Below the pieces are notes generated by a model, which saw only the letters and a list, made by a program, of their open reading frames with translations, ran no database searches and was not told the origin of the DNA. This document shows, one piece after another, positions 1 through 11,329 of a DNA stretch of 64,000 nt; position 1 is the first letter of the stretch, and every line of letters starts with the position of its first letter. Location of the stretch: NCBI RefSeq assembly GCF_904849725.1, contig NC_058522.1, forward strand, positions 456,446,844-456,510,843. Reading direction: 5' to 3'. Made by a program: the position numbers and the translations under genes. This DNA is from Hordeum vulgare subsp. vulgare (taxonomy: Eukaryota; Streptophyta; Magnoliopsida; Poales; Poaceae).

Positions 1-539
1 TTACTTGTTACTTTTCACCTGCTACGTTTCACCTCACTACGCCATCACTTGTTACCGCTACTTTCAGTGCTTGCAGTTATTACCTTGCTGAAAACCGTTT
101 ATCAGAGCCTTCTGCTCCTCGTTGGGTTCGACACTCTTACTTATCAAAAGGACTACGATTGATCCCCTATACTTGTGGGTCATCACCCTCCGGCGTTGTT
201 TTTTCGCTGAAGGGATCACGACGACAGCACATACGGAGATGGGGTTGCGACAGGGCAGGGCGGCCACGCGTATGAGGTGGTTGTCCCATATAGGGTTTAG
301 TTTTTTCTTCTTGTTGTTTTTAGTTAAACGTTCAAAATATCGACCTTTCTATGTAAATTATCTTTGAACTTGAATGAAATCTGCCCTTTTGATCGAATTT
401 CATCTGGTTAGTTTGAGTTGTTGGGCAAACGTATGCATCCACGGCTGAATGTCGCCCTCCCGCATTTGTCTCCTCGGACATATGCGGGAGAAAATTTGCG
501 GGTTGTTGTTGGAAATCCCCTAAGGCAACAAACAAAGCC
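1..539. other. No gene recognised; repeat-derived flank
   Basis: I see no supportable gene. Around 430-500 there is a short inverted repeat (TCCCGCAT near 460 and ATGCGGGA near 482) which may be a small insertion inside the decayed Harbinger transposase that follows. The short open frames here overlap on both strands and have no recognisable composition. Confidence 0.4.
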
Positions 540-547
540 ACTTTTCA

Positions 548-895
548 ACAATGCAGGAAACATCTAGAAAGGATGTGAAGAGGGCTTTCGGAGTGCTTCA
601 AACTCATTGAGAAATTGTTCGTGGAGCTGCAATGATGTCGAAATGAGAGATCTGTGGTAGCTGATGACATGTGTCATTTTACATAATATGATTGTTGAGG
701 ACGAGGGTGATGGGGTAGCCCAATCAATAATTTTGAAGCATCTAGAGAACAAGTCCACATCCCAAAAAATTAGGATTTAAATCAGCTTACGATTTTTTTA
801 CAAATGCATTAGAATCTTCGAAATCATGAAGTGCACGCGCAGCTACTCCATGATCTTGTGTTATATATGGATTCACAACGAAAATCGAAGACCTA
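548..895 (+). pseudogene. PIF/Harbinger transposase C-terminal remnant
   Basis: Decayed 3' end of a PIF/Harbinger (DDE-type) transposase. Translating around stops and frame changes gives RKDVKRAFGVLQ near 562-600, IVRGAAMM near 615-640, LMTCVILHNMIVEDEGD near 660-712, and QMHxNLRNHEVHAQLLHDL near 803-860. These resemble the conserved C-terminal blocks of Harbinger transposases (ERAFGVLQ, CVILHNMI, HxxLRxDL). Several in-frame stops and at least one frameshift make it non-functional. It lies about 165 bp from a non-autonomous Harbinger-like element, which may be a coincidence of high copy number. I assign it by motif only. Confidence 0.6.
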
Positions 896-1059
896 ATGTT
901 TAAGTTGTGTACTTCAAATAAATTTTATTTTTGAACTACGCATTTGAGAGTATCCCAGCACAACACTTTTATTTACATGTGACATTAATGTATAAGATGG
1001 TTTGCATAAATTTGTGAGTTTGAATTTAAGATGTGTGGCTACCCAGACATAAGATGTGA

Positions 1060-1996
1060 GAGCATCTATAATCGGACCTCTCAAATCCGGCCCCTCAAAC
1101 GCCAGCGGACACATCGAGGCGCATCCGTGAAAACTGACCAGTTATGTAGAATATATCCTACGTACTACTAATGTAATCTTCTTCCTCGTCGGAGATGGCC
1201 TACACCGGAGCTTGCGCCGCCTCCTGTGCTGCCCGCGTCGTCTCCATCCGACGCCTGAACACCGCAACCGACTCAGAACGGATGGAGTTGAGGATGGCCA
1301 ACTGCTCCGGCAACAAATCGACCTCTGTCGGTGGCTCCTCCTCCAGCTCCTGCGATGACGCCTCCTCCTCCGACTCCTGGGATACCGCCTCCTCCTTCGG
1401 CGCCTATGGATCCTCCTCGGGCTCCTCCCCCATCTCCTCCCCCTCCTCGAAATCCACCTCCGTTTTCAGAGGTGGCCCTGCTTCCCTTCGAATCCGGACC
1501 TACTGAAGGGGGAAGAGACGGTGCTGGATCGTGTAACATGGCTGACAGACTCAGAGAGGGAAGTGCTCGGGTGGCGGTAGAGAAAGGGAGGAGGCGGATG
1601 TTCTAGGGTTGGGGGCGCCGACCGGCTTAAATAGTCGGCCCTGATCCCGGAGCGGCGCCACGCGGCATGCACGCCGCGCTGACGGTAGAGGCACCTGTCG
1701 GACCGTCGGATTTCCCGACGAGTCCGCGTGGGGCCCAGCCGTCAGTCCGACGTGGCGTGTGTGCCCGGGCGCGCCCGGGCTCTTTCATATCCACCTCATA
1801 TTTGGGCTGAGAATTGGGGGTGCCGGTCATCTCGAGCGTTTGAGGACGGTTTGAGAGGCTCGTGTGGTTTATTTTTTATGACCGAACAGTGACCGGGGGC
1901 CTGCTCGGGCTTTTGAGGAGGGTTTGAGGGTCTAGTTGTGTGAGGGGCTGTGTGGCTTCGTCGTAGGAACGTTCCCAGACAAGTCCGTAGATGCTC
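1060..1996. mobile_element. Non-autonomous PIF/Harbinger-like element
   Basis: The segment is bounded by inverted termini GAGCATCTATAATCGG (left) and GTAGATGCTC (right), the 'GAGCATCT' type typical of grass Harbinger elements. The right flank is TTA (1997-1999). The left flank is TGA (1057-1059), one mismatch from a TTA target duplication. It encloses a minus-strand promoter-like TATTTAA (near 1628) and an acidic ORF remnant (1200-1539). It encodes no transposase. Boundary confidence is moderate because the outer TIR is short and the target duplication imperfect. Confidence 0.55.
1200..1539 (-). pseudogene. Glu-rich ORF remnant carried in the Harbinger-like element
   Basis: Starting from ATG at 1539 the frame becomes Gly-rich and ends at 1273. 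Shifting frame recovers a strongly acidic stretch with an in-frame TAG (about 1411) and then a more structured tail with LLPEQLAILNSIRSE and FRRRMETTRAAQEAAQAPV ending at TAG 1200-1202. The recovered protein would be roughly 110 aa, rich in Glu, with a short basic/helical C-terminus. The need for one frameshift and one read-through suggests a pseudogene. I do not recognise a family. A TATA-like element and CT-rich leader lie upstream on the same strand. Confidence 0.4.
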
Positions 1997-2009
1997 TTAT
2001 ACTCCCTTA

Positions 2010-3170
2010 GAGCAACTCCAACGGGGCGACCTAAACGGACGCGTGATTTGTCCGCCTTTTCTCCGTTTGGGTCGGCTGCCAGCTCTGCGACCGCTTTGTT
2101 TTCTTTTTGTGCCGGCTGTGCGCCCAATGCGGGCGACCCATTTAATATCCGCACATTTAGATTAAAAAGATCCCCGGCCATAGATCACGCCAACGCCCAA
2201 GATTTCATGCCGACATACATTGCCAGCCTAAAGAAAACCACCATGCAATTCGGCACACATGTCAGCACACCAAAAGGGGCGGGAATTCGACCACGTCATG
2301 TCGGCCCGTGGTCATACCAACACACTTGCCGGCATACAAAAAAGGGACTATGATCTTCGTCGCAGATCACAGGTGGTCGAACTTGAACATTGCGGCCTGC
2401 ATCTTCTCGAACCATAGCCTTTTCCTTGACGACACGGTGTTCAGATCAACCTTCATAATCTCCACACCCATCTTTATGCTTGCGAGGGCCACTTCTTTCG
2501 CCTTGATAATTGCAGCGGCGACCTCGATCTCAAGCATCTTGGCTTGCTTCGCCTCCTCCAACTCAAGCATCTTGGCTTGCTTCTCCGCATGCATCTCGAG
2601 CCTCCTACTTTGGATTTTCATGAAGACGTTCATATGCTCTTCCTTTTCTTGCCGGTGCTTCTCCTCCCCCAAGTCCTTCTTGTTTATCATGCCCTCCACT
2701 TTTTCAAGAAAGGCGATCGACGCCGCGTCCTGCTTGTCCTCCTTCTCCGAGTTGGTCTTTCCCCGTGGCCGGACCTTCTTCTTCTTGGGGAGCGCGGCGG
2801 TTTTGCAGGGGGCGCGGGGCTTGCCTCTGCCTACGGGGGCGGCGCCGGACGAGGCGAGGGAGGCGAGGCCGGCGGCGGCCTCGAGGTCGTCGTCCATGGC
2901 AGTGGAAGCGAGCAGGAGGGTTTGGGGAAAGTGAAGGGAAAAAGTGGCCGCTTTGTCGTTGACTAATGGGCCAGGGAGGGGAGTAGGCGTGCGTACGCTT
3001 CGTGTCCGTGCCGACGCAAATGAGGCTTAAAATTTGATTGAAAATGGATCGGCAGACGGACAAAAAGCGGACGCGCGTCCGTTTGAATCGACGCGTTCAA
3101 CCAATTTTTTATTCGCACGAATCTAAACGAACGACCACGAAGGAAATGAATCGCTCCGTTGAAGTTGCAC
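2010..3170. mobile_element. Non-autonomous PIF/Harbinger-like element with TTA target duplications
   Basis: Left terminus GAGCAACTCCAACGG (2010-2024) pairs with the inverse of the right terminus (CCGTTGAAGTTGCAC, ending 3170) with two mismatches. Both ends are flanked by TTA (2007-2009 and 3171-3173), the PIF/Harbinger target preference. The element is 1161 bp, has no transposase, and contains a 176-aa minus-strand ORF (2367-2897). It sits only 13 bp from the preceding Harbinger-like element. Confidence 0.75.
2367..2897 (-). CDS. Coiled-coil protein, NAM-associated C-terminal-like, in Harbinger element
   Basis: Uninterrupted 176-aa ORF with three visible parts: an Ala/Gly-rich start, a lysine-rich nuclear-localisation-like cluster PKKKKVRPRGK (residues 37-47), and a long charged coiled coil (about 60-150) with tandem EKQAKMLELEEAKQAKMLE heptad-like repeats. 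It ends with SSRKRLWFEKMQAAM (156-170). The layout resembles the C-terminal half of Myb/SANT or NAM-associated (GST-T3-like) proteins found in grass Harbinger elements; the N-terminal DNA-binding half is absent. It lies wholly inside the TTA-flanked element, so it is probably element cargo rather than a host gene. Whether it is expressed is unknown. Confidence 0.5.
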   Translation of the reverse strand: MDDDLEAAAGLASLASSGAAPVGRGKPRAPCKTAALPKKKKVRPRGKTNSEKEDKQDAASIAFLEKVEGMINKKDLGEEKHRQEKEEHMNVFMKIQSRRLEMHAEKQAKMLELEEAKQAKMLEIEVAAAIIKAKEVALASIKMGVEIMKVDLNTVSSRKRLWFEKMQAAMFKFDHL

Positions 3171-3787
3171 TTACTCTTTTCGTATAATGCAAGCACATAA
3201 GGCTAGAAACTCCGACCGATGATGGACCTTTAGGTGGGGGGAGCAAAGCATACCTTCGGTCACAAAGGTGATGCTTCCATGATTATGTCCCGCGAAACGT
3301 ACTAACGCTCCCGCTGCATTGTACCAGCTTGAAGCATACCTTGAGTTGGCGCGTCTTATTCAAAGCCACTATATCGATCGAAGCGATGGAAAATGTAAAG
3401 CAGCAGCGAACCAGGAGTTCTCTTCGCCGATTGATCGGCGGCCGCCCTGCCCGGCTCGCAGACGCTCACTGCACTGCAATCGGCAAAGGAAAGGGGTGGC
3501 TCCGGCGACGTCGCCGCACAGCGCGGCGCGGCAGAGCCAGCTGTTGCACACCTGCACGTCGACGTCGGCGAGGTCGGCGGGCCAAATTAACAGCAAAGAT
3601 GCCCGACGGCGCTGGCGACGCTGGAGTAGCTAGCTAGCTTTACCGACACCTCCTGTTAACCGTGGCTGGCGATCGCGCTGCAGTGCATGCAGGATAGGGG
3701 TCGGAGATCCGCACGAGCCGGGGGCGGGCCGTGTCGCCGTGCTGCAGCAGGCACGGGGAAGCCGGCCGCTTGCGCGGATTGCCGGCA
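3171..3787. other. Unassigned intergenic DNA, GC-rich in part
   Basis: Overlapping open frames occur on both strands (3319-3637) but none has a recognisable domain, a good start context or a splice-supported structure. Nothing is assigned here. Confidence 0.3.
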
Positions 3788-4235
3788 AAATTTCGTGTTT
3801 TGACTTTTTTTAGAAGTTGATCAAGATCTGATTTTAATTTATTAAGAAATTGAGATCAGATTTTTCTATTGTCGCGGTTCGTAACGACAGGGTATAATAA
3901 CCTATCGTTAAAGTCATTGACAGAAGGAAACTTATCCATGTCACTGTGGCGTCAAAACACGACGCATTCCTACTGTCAGATATGTTGACGATAATCTATA
4001 CAACCCTATCGTTCAGGTGTTCGACGATTGGTATGAACACGCATTGTGTGTGATACTTAGATTAATTTTTTTTTTTACAATAGGACGTGTAACCTTACAG
4101 GCAGTGTCCTCGACGGTAGACTATTATACTCTGTCATCAATGGTTCCCAACGATAAGAAAAAAAATAGATATTAATTTTTTTACAAACTAAAGTCAAATG
4201 ATGGTCATCTTTAAAAAAGATAAAACACGAAATTT
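3788..4235. mobile_element. Foldback/MITE with 14-bp perfect terminal inverted repeats
   Basis: AAATTTCGTGTTTT (3788-3801) is matched by its exact reverse complement AAAACACGAAATTT (4222-4235). The interior is AT-rich and non-coding. No clear target duplication could be read beyond the AT-rich flanks, so the superfamily (Mutator-like or other) is not assigned. Confidence 0.55.
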
Positions 4236-4745
4236 AGCCTCCCACGAGCCGCCGCATAGGGAATTACGTATCCTTCTTGCATGCCGCGGTGGTACGTGCG
4301 TACCGCGTACCTTCCCTTGGTGGACAATGGACGTACTGTGGTGGTAGGAGGTCGGACAGTGGCTGGGAAAGAAAGGTGGAACCGCACGTACTTTCCCGGG
4401 TCCGAGCCGCATCCGTCGCCCATCTCCACGATGTGACCGTCCAACCGTACGTGCGCTCCGCTTTGTAGAGAGAGTAGGAACCGGACACGGACAGACGACG
4501 CAAGCGGCGGGCAAGAGTGGATATCCGTGTATCAGTATGTACGTATATATATGTACGTGAGGTGTGTTCACATGTGCTACTACGTACTACTCCTACTACG
4601 CCCAATTATGTATCGCAGACGGCAACCTTGAGCTCCATTGGCAACTCATCATGTATACACTAAAACCTCTGCGTACGGATGCATGGCAGTTGGCGCACGT
4701 ACGTAGAGCTCCCTGGGATGCATGATACGCGTAGTCGATGGTCCA

Positions 4746-4905
4746 AATGCGGTTGAGTGACCTCTTCCGCAGGCCATCGAACCATTGACTCCAATGTCAT
4801 TAGCTCTACGGACCCGCGAAGTACAGATGCGGTTGAGTGACCTGTTCCGCAGGCTATCGAATCGTTGACTGGCGTATCATTAGCCCTACGGACCCGCGAA
4901 GTATT
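4746..4905 (+). repeat. Two tandem copies of an 80-bp unit
   Basis: Both copies begin GATGCGGTTGAGTGACCT and end GGACCCGCGAAGTA. The start-to-start spacing is 80 bp (4747 and 4827). A handful of substitutions separate the copies, so the duplication is not very recent. No gene is associated. Confidence 0.75.
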
Positions 4906-5473
4906 AATTCCTCCATGCTTGAACATAAAATCTCACAGCAACTACGTACGAAATAAAATAGATAAATTTATAATGTAACATCCGTATGCAATTCATATTG
5001 AAATCCCTAAAATGATTTATTAAGCACGAAGGAAACACATGGTAATAAATCATTGAAGTGCTGCATGGATCATGGATGGTCGGCGGGAATGTTGTCGACA
5101 ACTTGATCGAGGACGTCGGCCAGGCATCCAAGAGTGGAGGCAATGTTCATTGTCGACGACTTGGAGATATCGGCGGATATCCGCTGGAATTGCGTCTCCT
5201 TTTCGAACCAGTGCGGGCAATGCTCTCGCATGTTCACTGAGGCTGAATTTAGGATTTGATGGCCCGAGTAAAATGATGAATAATATGTGGGGGCAGAAAA
5301 TCCAACGGAGTAGGTTCATCGCGGCGCAGTTGACACTACGTTGGGGGGGACCCCGGACTAGACTGGACGTACTTGTATACACCGTACCTACTGGCTGGCG
5401 GCTGACCGGCTGCTATCCACAGGAAGAAACAGCTGCCTCCATCAGTGCTTCCAAGCTGGACCTGAACGAATAA

Positions 5474-5691
5474 TACTTCCCCGTTTCAGTTTATAAGTTC
5501 GACACGTGTATCTAGATCGTCAATATGACCAATTTAATAAAAGACATATATTACAAAAAATATATCATTAGAAACTTTAGATGTTTTATTTTTTAATGAT
5601 ATAATTTTTATGTTAAACAATATATTTTATATAAATCAAATTGATGACTTAGATACACGTGCATGTCTTATAAATTGTAACGGAGGGAGTA
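5474..5691. mobile_element. Stowaway-type MITE
   Basis: TA-flanked, AT-rich, 218-bp foldback. The left end is TACTTCCCCGTTTCAGTTTA and the right end closes with CGGAGGGAGTA. Long internal complementarity is visible (ACACGTGTATCTAGAT near 5500 against ATACACGTGCATG near 5653). The CTCCCTCCGT-like terminus and TA target fit the Tc1/mariner Stowaway group. Confidence 0.7.
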
Positions 5692-7134
5692 TCACATTCT
5701 CGTCGCCTGGCCAGACCATCACACCATCTCCAATTAAACTGGGCAAATATGATTCTTAATACATCCTCTGGTACACGGACACGAGCCGTTCACCACTCAT
5801 TTATTCCTATTAACTTACCCCGCACGTTGATACTGAAATTGTTAGTCCTATATACCTTTACATGCATATCAGAAGTTTGATATTAAGATGAAAATTTTGC
5901 AACATACATAATACTAAATATATAGTTATAAAGGATGTAAAATGGGAAATATGTTGTATACTAAATATAGGCATGTGACATACGTAACCTCATATCACTT
6001 ACATGAATATTAGTGTATACAAACACATAAAGTACATGGATTCCAAAATGAAATATCATATGACCAATTATGAACAAATTGTCATTTTAAGACAATTATT
6101 GTGTACTATGTGGGTCTCTTGTTGTAAATCAAACTTCCCATCTATCTTGATCCATCTTCTTGTGATCCTTCAATTGGTATACTATGGAAGTTTATCCCAA
6201 CAATATACACTTGGGAAACATAATAGTACCTGATTAGCAAATGAGCCATCTCTATCATTGTGTGAGAGCAAACATCTTTTCCTTAAATAACATCATGTCA
6301 CTTGAAAGCAGCACCATTGCATCCAGCGCATGCCATTCAATAATCAGCCGTACTTTTTGCCTTCCATAAGCAGTTTCAACAAAAAGAATAATTTAATAAA
6401 AATAAAAATGGGAATTAAAGATCCAATGAAATATTAATATTTATGTTCAATGGATACACTGTAGTGCAAACTTGCCAAGACTTGGCATTATCATGGAATT
6501 CACATCCTCAATATTTACGTAAGCATTGTAAAACCATTCTAGTACACTTGACTCGCTTGTACTGACTCCAAAAGAGACATTTATTCACCTGTATGCAAAT
6601 GTTAAAATTCTTATAGCCAAGTTGTAACCATTGGATAAGAAAATACGAAGGTATGGCTATATGATATGAGAGGTAGAGTGAGGAGCGAGCTTATAACTTT
6701 TTCGTTAGACATGAGAAGATTACAATTTACAGTAAGTTAAATCTATGTACCATAATATTGTATGCTTCACATCAAAAAAAGCATGGTTCATTATTCTGAT
6801 ATAGAAAATTAGATGACACATTTTGACCACATTGTAAAATGTTCAACATATAGTTTTGCATGTATATGTGTATAGTTTGGCCCATCTCCTAGTCTTTGTA
6901 TAGTTGAGGTAAAGACCCATATTGTACTATATATATATGTGCATATGCACCCAATCAATATTGTGAGTTGCATTGCCAAACATATCTCTTTCGACATGAT
7001 ATCATCCTAAAAGTTCCTACCCTAACTCTACTGCCGCCGTCGCCGCCGCGCGCCTCTCTCTAGCCGTCGCCGCCGCCGCCTCTGCTCACCACCCCACGCC
7101 GCCGCCTCTGCTCACCACCCCACGCCGCCGCCGC
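5692..7134. other. AT-rich intergenic DNA leading into a copia leader
   Basis: No gene is visible from 5692 to about 6800. The end of this stretch (about 6800-7000) looks like the 3' part of a copia LTR followed by a primer-binding-site-like TGATATCATCC near 6997, because a copia gag begins soon after. A GCC-rich stretch with a 28-bp direct repeat (CGCCTCTGCTCACCACCCCA, starting near 7078 and 7106) precedes the gag. LTR boundaries cannot be fixed. Confidence 0.35.
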
Positions 7135-8706
7135 GTCCTCCTTCTCCACCGACGCCGCCACCATGTGCCTTATCGCTTCCGCTACCCCTCTCCCACCCGA
7201 GCCGCCTCCGCCGCGATCTTCAGCTGTCGTCGCCGCCGCTCGCCATCTCTTTCCCGCAACCGGCCCCATGAATTCTCCGGCCTCCTCCAGCACCAACCCC
7301 TTCGCCGGCCATGCACCCTCCACCGAAGCCATCTGAAACCTCAACATCGATGCTCGTGTTCCCATCCGCCTCGACTCCTCCACCTCCTCGTACTACACAT
7401 GGAAGACCTACTTCAATCTTGTCTTCCGCAAGTACTACCTCACCGAACACATAGATGGCTCCATTGACGCTGAGTACATGAAGGGCGGCCCGGAGTGGTC
7501 CGCCATCGAGGCCACTCTCATCCGGTGGTTCTACCAAACCATCTCGAAGGACATCTTCCACACGGTCGTCACCGATGACGACGATGCTTGCATTGTGTGG
7601 ACCAAGATCAACACGCTCTTCACCGACAACAAGCTTCAACGCCTTGTTTTCTTGCAACAAGAGTTCTTTGGGTGCCATCGATGACTATTGCATGCGGCTC
7701 AAGATGCTCGCCGACGAGCTTCGCGACATCGGCACCAAAATCTCCGACGAGCTCATGCTTAGCACTCTCACTGCCGGCCTCAATGAGGATTTCGGCAACG
7801 CCGCTTCCAATCTCACGTTGATGACGGAGCCCATCTTTCAGGCTATCGTCGCATACCTGAAGTTGGAAGAGCGCCGGATGAAGAAGGTGAAACAAGGGGT
7901 CCAACACACCGCCCTCGCCGCCGGCACAACCCGTAGCGAAACAACTCCTCCGGCGCCGGCCCCCGCCGCCACCCAGGTTTTACCCCTGCCTCCCGCCCCT
8001 CCCGCGCCACCCCAACAACAGCAGCAAGGGGGACGCAAACGGCGCGGCGGATGCGGCCGTCGCTAGCAGCAGCCGCATCAACAAGGGACCGGGGGGCATG
8101 CCTCCCGCAGCCGTCTCCTCCATGAACCGTGGGCACCAACCCTTGAACAGGCGTGGTGCATGCCTACCACATGCCCCTCCCAAGGGCTCCTGCGTCGGGC
8201 CCTCCTCGGGCCCTACCCGGCGGCTCAACAGGCCTTCTTCGGCGCCATCACCCAGCCGGCCGGTGGCGGGTACGGGCCACCCGCTCCGGTGCAGCTCTAA
8301 AGTGTCACTCCACAATCGCAGATTCCGCCACCATGGGATCCCACCCTCCTCGCTGCCTTGCACTCGGCCCCGTCACCGAATAGCTACAGCGGTGGAGGCG
8401 ACTGGTACATGGACTCGGGTGCCACCGCGCACATGACAGCTCATCCCAGTAACCTCCTCTCTTCCACTCGTATCACTGTAGGCAATGGCTCTTCCTTACG
8501 CATTACTCATATTGGTAGTACCACTTTTCCTTGCAACTCCACACCTATCAATATGTCTAATGTCCTTGTTTCTCCTGAGTTAGCATCCAACTTAGTTTAT
8601 GTTTGTTGTCTCGCTCGTGAGAACCCTCCTACCGTTGAATTTGACGCCGTTGGTTTCTCTGTGAAGGACACCCGTACCAGGATGGTCTTGCACCGCTGTG
8701 ATAGTC
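7135..8706 (+). pseudogene. Ty1-copia gag-protease remnant, truncated
   Basis: Broken copia polyprotein. The gag part has YYTWKTYFNLVFRKYYLTEH (near 7392-7451) and, after a one-base frame change near 7670, DDYCMRLKMLADELRD and MLSTLTAGLNEDF, typical of plant UBN2-type copia gag. A Pro/Gln-rich linker and a basic RKRRGGCGRR end at 8066. A third frame gives the protease signature WYMDSGATAHMT near 8404-8439. No integrase, RT or RNase H follows. Homology stops at about 8706, where a CACTA-related foldback begins. The frame breaks and truncation make it non-functional. Confidence 0.7.
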
Positions 8707-8722
8707 CCTGATCCCGAGATGC

Positions 8723-9424
8723 CTGTCGAGGCTCAACCGGCGTCCTAATCGCTCAAACCGGGACTGATGTTACCATTAGTCCCGGTTCGTAACACGACCG
8801 GGACTATTGCTCTGATCTGGCCAGGACCAAAGCCCTGTTTTCTACTAGTGTGAACGCCCCCACAAGGGACTCATCTACACATCGCTTCCTCGTCGAGGAG
8901 ATTAAGAAGATGGTTGAAGCTGAATATAGGGACATTTCTATTATGTCTATTAGTCGCTTACAAATTAAAGTCAGTCACACCTTAGCTGCTTATGGCAGTA
9001 GTAACACCGGTTGATTTGTCGCCTTGAGTAATAGAATCCCCTTTTATTACTCAAGGCGATTCTATTACTCAAGGCAGCAAATCAACCAGTGCCAGTTTCA
9101 CAATGTAGTCCATGCCCGAGACGAGCCATACCACAGTAAGGGGTGTTACTACTGCCATAAGCAGCTAGGGTCTGACTGACTTTAATTTGTAAGCGACGAA
9201 TAGACATAATAGAAATTTCCCTATATTCAACTTCAACCATCCTCTTAATCTACTCCACGGGGAAGCGATGTGTAGATCAGTCCCTTGTGGGGGCGTTCAC
9301 ACTAGTAGAAAACATGGCTTTGGTCCTGCCAGATCGAAGCAATAGTCCCGGTCGTCTTACGAACCGGAACTAATGGTAGCATCAGTCCCGGTTTGGCGAC
9401 TAGGATGCCGGCCGAGCCTTGACA
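8723..9424. repeat. 702-bp foldback built on a CACTA terminus and adjacent sequence
   Basis: Two long arms are inverted copies of each other. The main stem pairs 8835-9006 with 9142-9315 at roughly 93% identity by eye. Outer arms carry AAACCGGGACTGATG and ATTAGTCCCGGTTCGTAA and their complements. An inner stem pairs 9009-9038 with 9059-9088. Inside each arm lies a CACTA-type terminus: TGTTTTCTACTAGTG at 8836-8850 and CACTAGTAGAAAACA at 9300-9314, both facing the loop. So each arm is a CACTA end plus about 155 bp of unrelated flank, inverted about a short spacer. A transcript would form a very long hairpin. Confidence 0.8.
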
Positions 9425-9989
9425 CGCATCAGTCCCGGTTTGAGCGACTAGGACGGCGTTGGTCAGAATTTGACGTTGTTTCATGAATTCTAACTTAGCT
9501 CGTGATTTTATAGAACTTGAAAACCAAGACTCTCAATGTTTGCGGCCGAGTCACGATGCCGAGATGTTTGAAATTTTATTGTCTTTCCTTGCATGGGGAC
9601 TAAACATGCACCCAAGACGTAAATTTTGATTTTCTAATCCATTCTGGCGCACAACCGCGTGTGTTTATAGTTCAAATTTGAAATTTATAAATTAAATCCC
9701 TAAGGAACCAATTTAATGTATGAAATATATTAATGTTCTCTAAAACTTCAAATTTACCACGACACTCTTATTGTCACATGTTCACTAGACAAAAAAAGTT
9801 GGGCATGCATGTCTCGAAGTGGCAGCGGTGTGCTGGGACGGGTTCGGGTGGGTAGGGGGGGGGGGGTCCGGCACACTATGTGTCATGAGCCACCGTATGG
9901 GATTTTCCAGTTTGTGAGGCACGTGCCAAATCAGAAGTGATGCATTGGGTATTTAAATTAAGCAAATCATGCCCTTCTCATGCATATGT
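9425..9989. other. No gene seen; poly-G tract at 9857-9867
   Basis: The stretch after the foldback contains more CACTA-like subterminal sequence (CATCAGTCCCGGTTTGAGCG near 9428), then AT-rich DNA without coding potential, and a run of about ten Gs near 9857. Nothing else is supportable. Confidence 0.35.
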
Positions 9990-10621
9990 TTGGGAGGGAA
10001 CCAACCCTAAGTGGGCTGGTGCGCCTCCACAACCAGCCCAAGGCGCACCAAGGGGTGGAGGGGGCAAACCCTAGGGCGCCTCCGCCACCTTGGTCGTCGC
10101 CCCGAGGCCATCTAGGGTTGCCGCACCCTTAGGGTGGGAAACCCTAAGGGTGGGCACCCTCCTCCCTCTCTTTCTATATATAGTGAGGGTTTTGGGGCTA
10201 ATTTGAGACAACCTCTCTCTCTCTCTCTCGGCGCAGCCCTACACCTCCTCCTCCTCGTCCTCCGTAGTGCTTGACGAAGCCCTGTCGGAGTTACCACGCA
10301 GCTCCACTGTCACCACGCCGTCGTGCTGCCGGAGCTCTCCCTCAACCTCTCCTCCCTCCTTGCGGGATCAAAGCGTTGGAGACGTCACCGGGCTGCACGT
10401 GTGTTGAACGCGGAGGCGCCGACGTTCGGCGCATAGATCGGAATCCACCGCGATCTGAATCGCTGCGAGTACGACTCGATCAACCGCGTTCTAGCAATGC
10501 TTCCGCTTAGCGATCTTCGAAGGTATGAAGATGCTCTACTCCTTGACTCGTTGCTGGTTTCTCCATAGATAGATCCTTGTATGACGTAGGAATTTTTTTG
10601 AAATTACTACGATCCCCAACA
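9990..10621 (+). mobile_element. 3' portion of a copia LTR (BARE/Angela-related), solo fragment
   Basis: The end matches the 3' end of the BARE/Angela-type LTRs elsewhere in this window: GTGTTGAACGCGGAGG, GATCGGAATCC, CTTCCGCTTAGCGATCTTC, GTTGCTGGTTTCTCCATAG, and the terminus TACTACGATCCCCAACA at 10605-10621. A TATATATAG TATA-like element (10176-10184) and a CT-rich leader lie upstream. The 5' part of the LTR is missing or too diverged, and no internal domain follows. The left boundary is approximate. Confidence 0.7.
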
Positions 10622-11329
10622 CTGCCATGGCGGCCGCGAAGATCCTGGCCTCCCGTCGACGAGAGGCGGCCAGCCATGGGCGTGGACGCGACAGCATGGG
10701 CTGATGGGCTAGCAGGGTCGATGGCCCGGATCCGGCGGCCCGTAGGAAAAGTGGAGGGAGCAGGGGAAACAGGGCGCACGGGCGGTGGTGCTTCGTTGGT
10801 GGTGGTGGTTCGTCGACGCCGACGGACCGACAACGATACAGGAAACACGAGGAGGAGGATGACATTTGTCAAATACCGTCGTTGACTAGTGCTACGTCAG
10901 CAACGGGTGGAGACAAACGAGCCACGGGGGTGTTTTGTCCGATTTGGATTTGTTTTGGGGCTAGAAGAAGCAGAAAAATAGATCACATGTAAAGTGAAGC
11001 ACCCACTCCGTTGAGGGTAGTAAAATAGATTTTTTTCATATATTTTTTGTTGACACAACATGTTGCATTGTTCTCTTTCCATTGCAATCATGGTTAGCCC
11101 ATATAAAGTAAGTTGTTTCCTCAACGATCCGTCACGATAAGCACGGAATAGGATGAATCACGTTTGTTTTCGAAAATACCCATTTGACGCACTAAGCGTC
11201 AAACAGTCGGCCCATTACAATATTCTACTGTAGTGTTTTCGGTTTTGAGAAACTTCTAAAATTTTCCAGCCGATTTATTCTGGTTTTAGGAACCTTCTAC
11301 AAATTAGTTTTTCAATTTCTTTTTATTTT
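10622..11329. other. No gene recognised
   Basis: A GC-rich block (10622-10890) holds overlapping open frames on both strands without family resemblance. After it comes ordinary AT-rich intergenic sequence. Confidence 0.3.

Noticed and set aside
1195..1506. Ser-rich plus-strand frame of 103 aa
   Set aside because: It is the antisense of the Glu-rich ORF remnant; poly-Ser is the complement of GAG/GGA repeats.
3319..3637. Possible short genes in both strands near 3.3-3.6 kb
   Set aside because: Overlapping frames of similar length in GC-rich DNA with no recognised motif.
5050..5473. Overlapping 110- and 133-aa frames near 5.1-5.4 kb
   Set aside because: They lie on opposite strands of the same DNA; neither resembles a known family.
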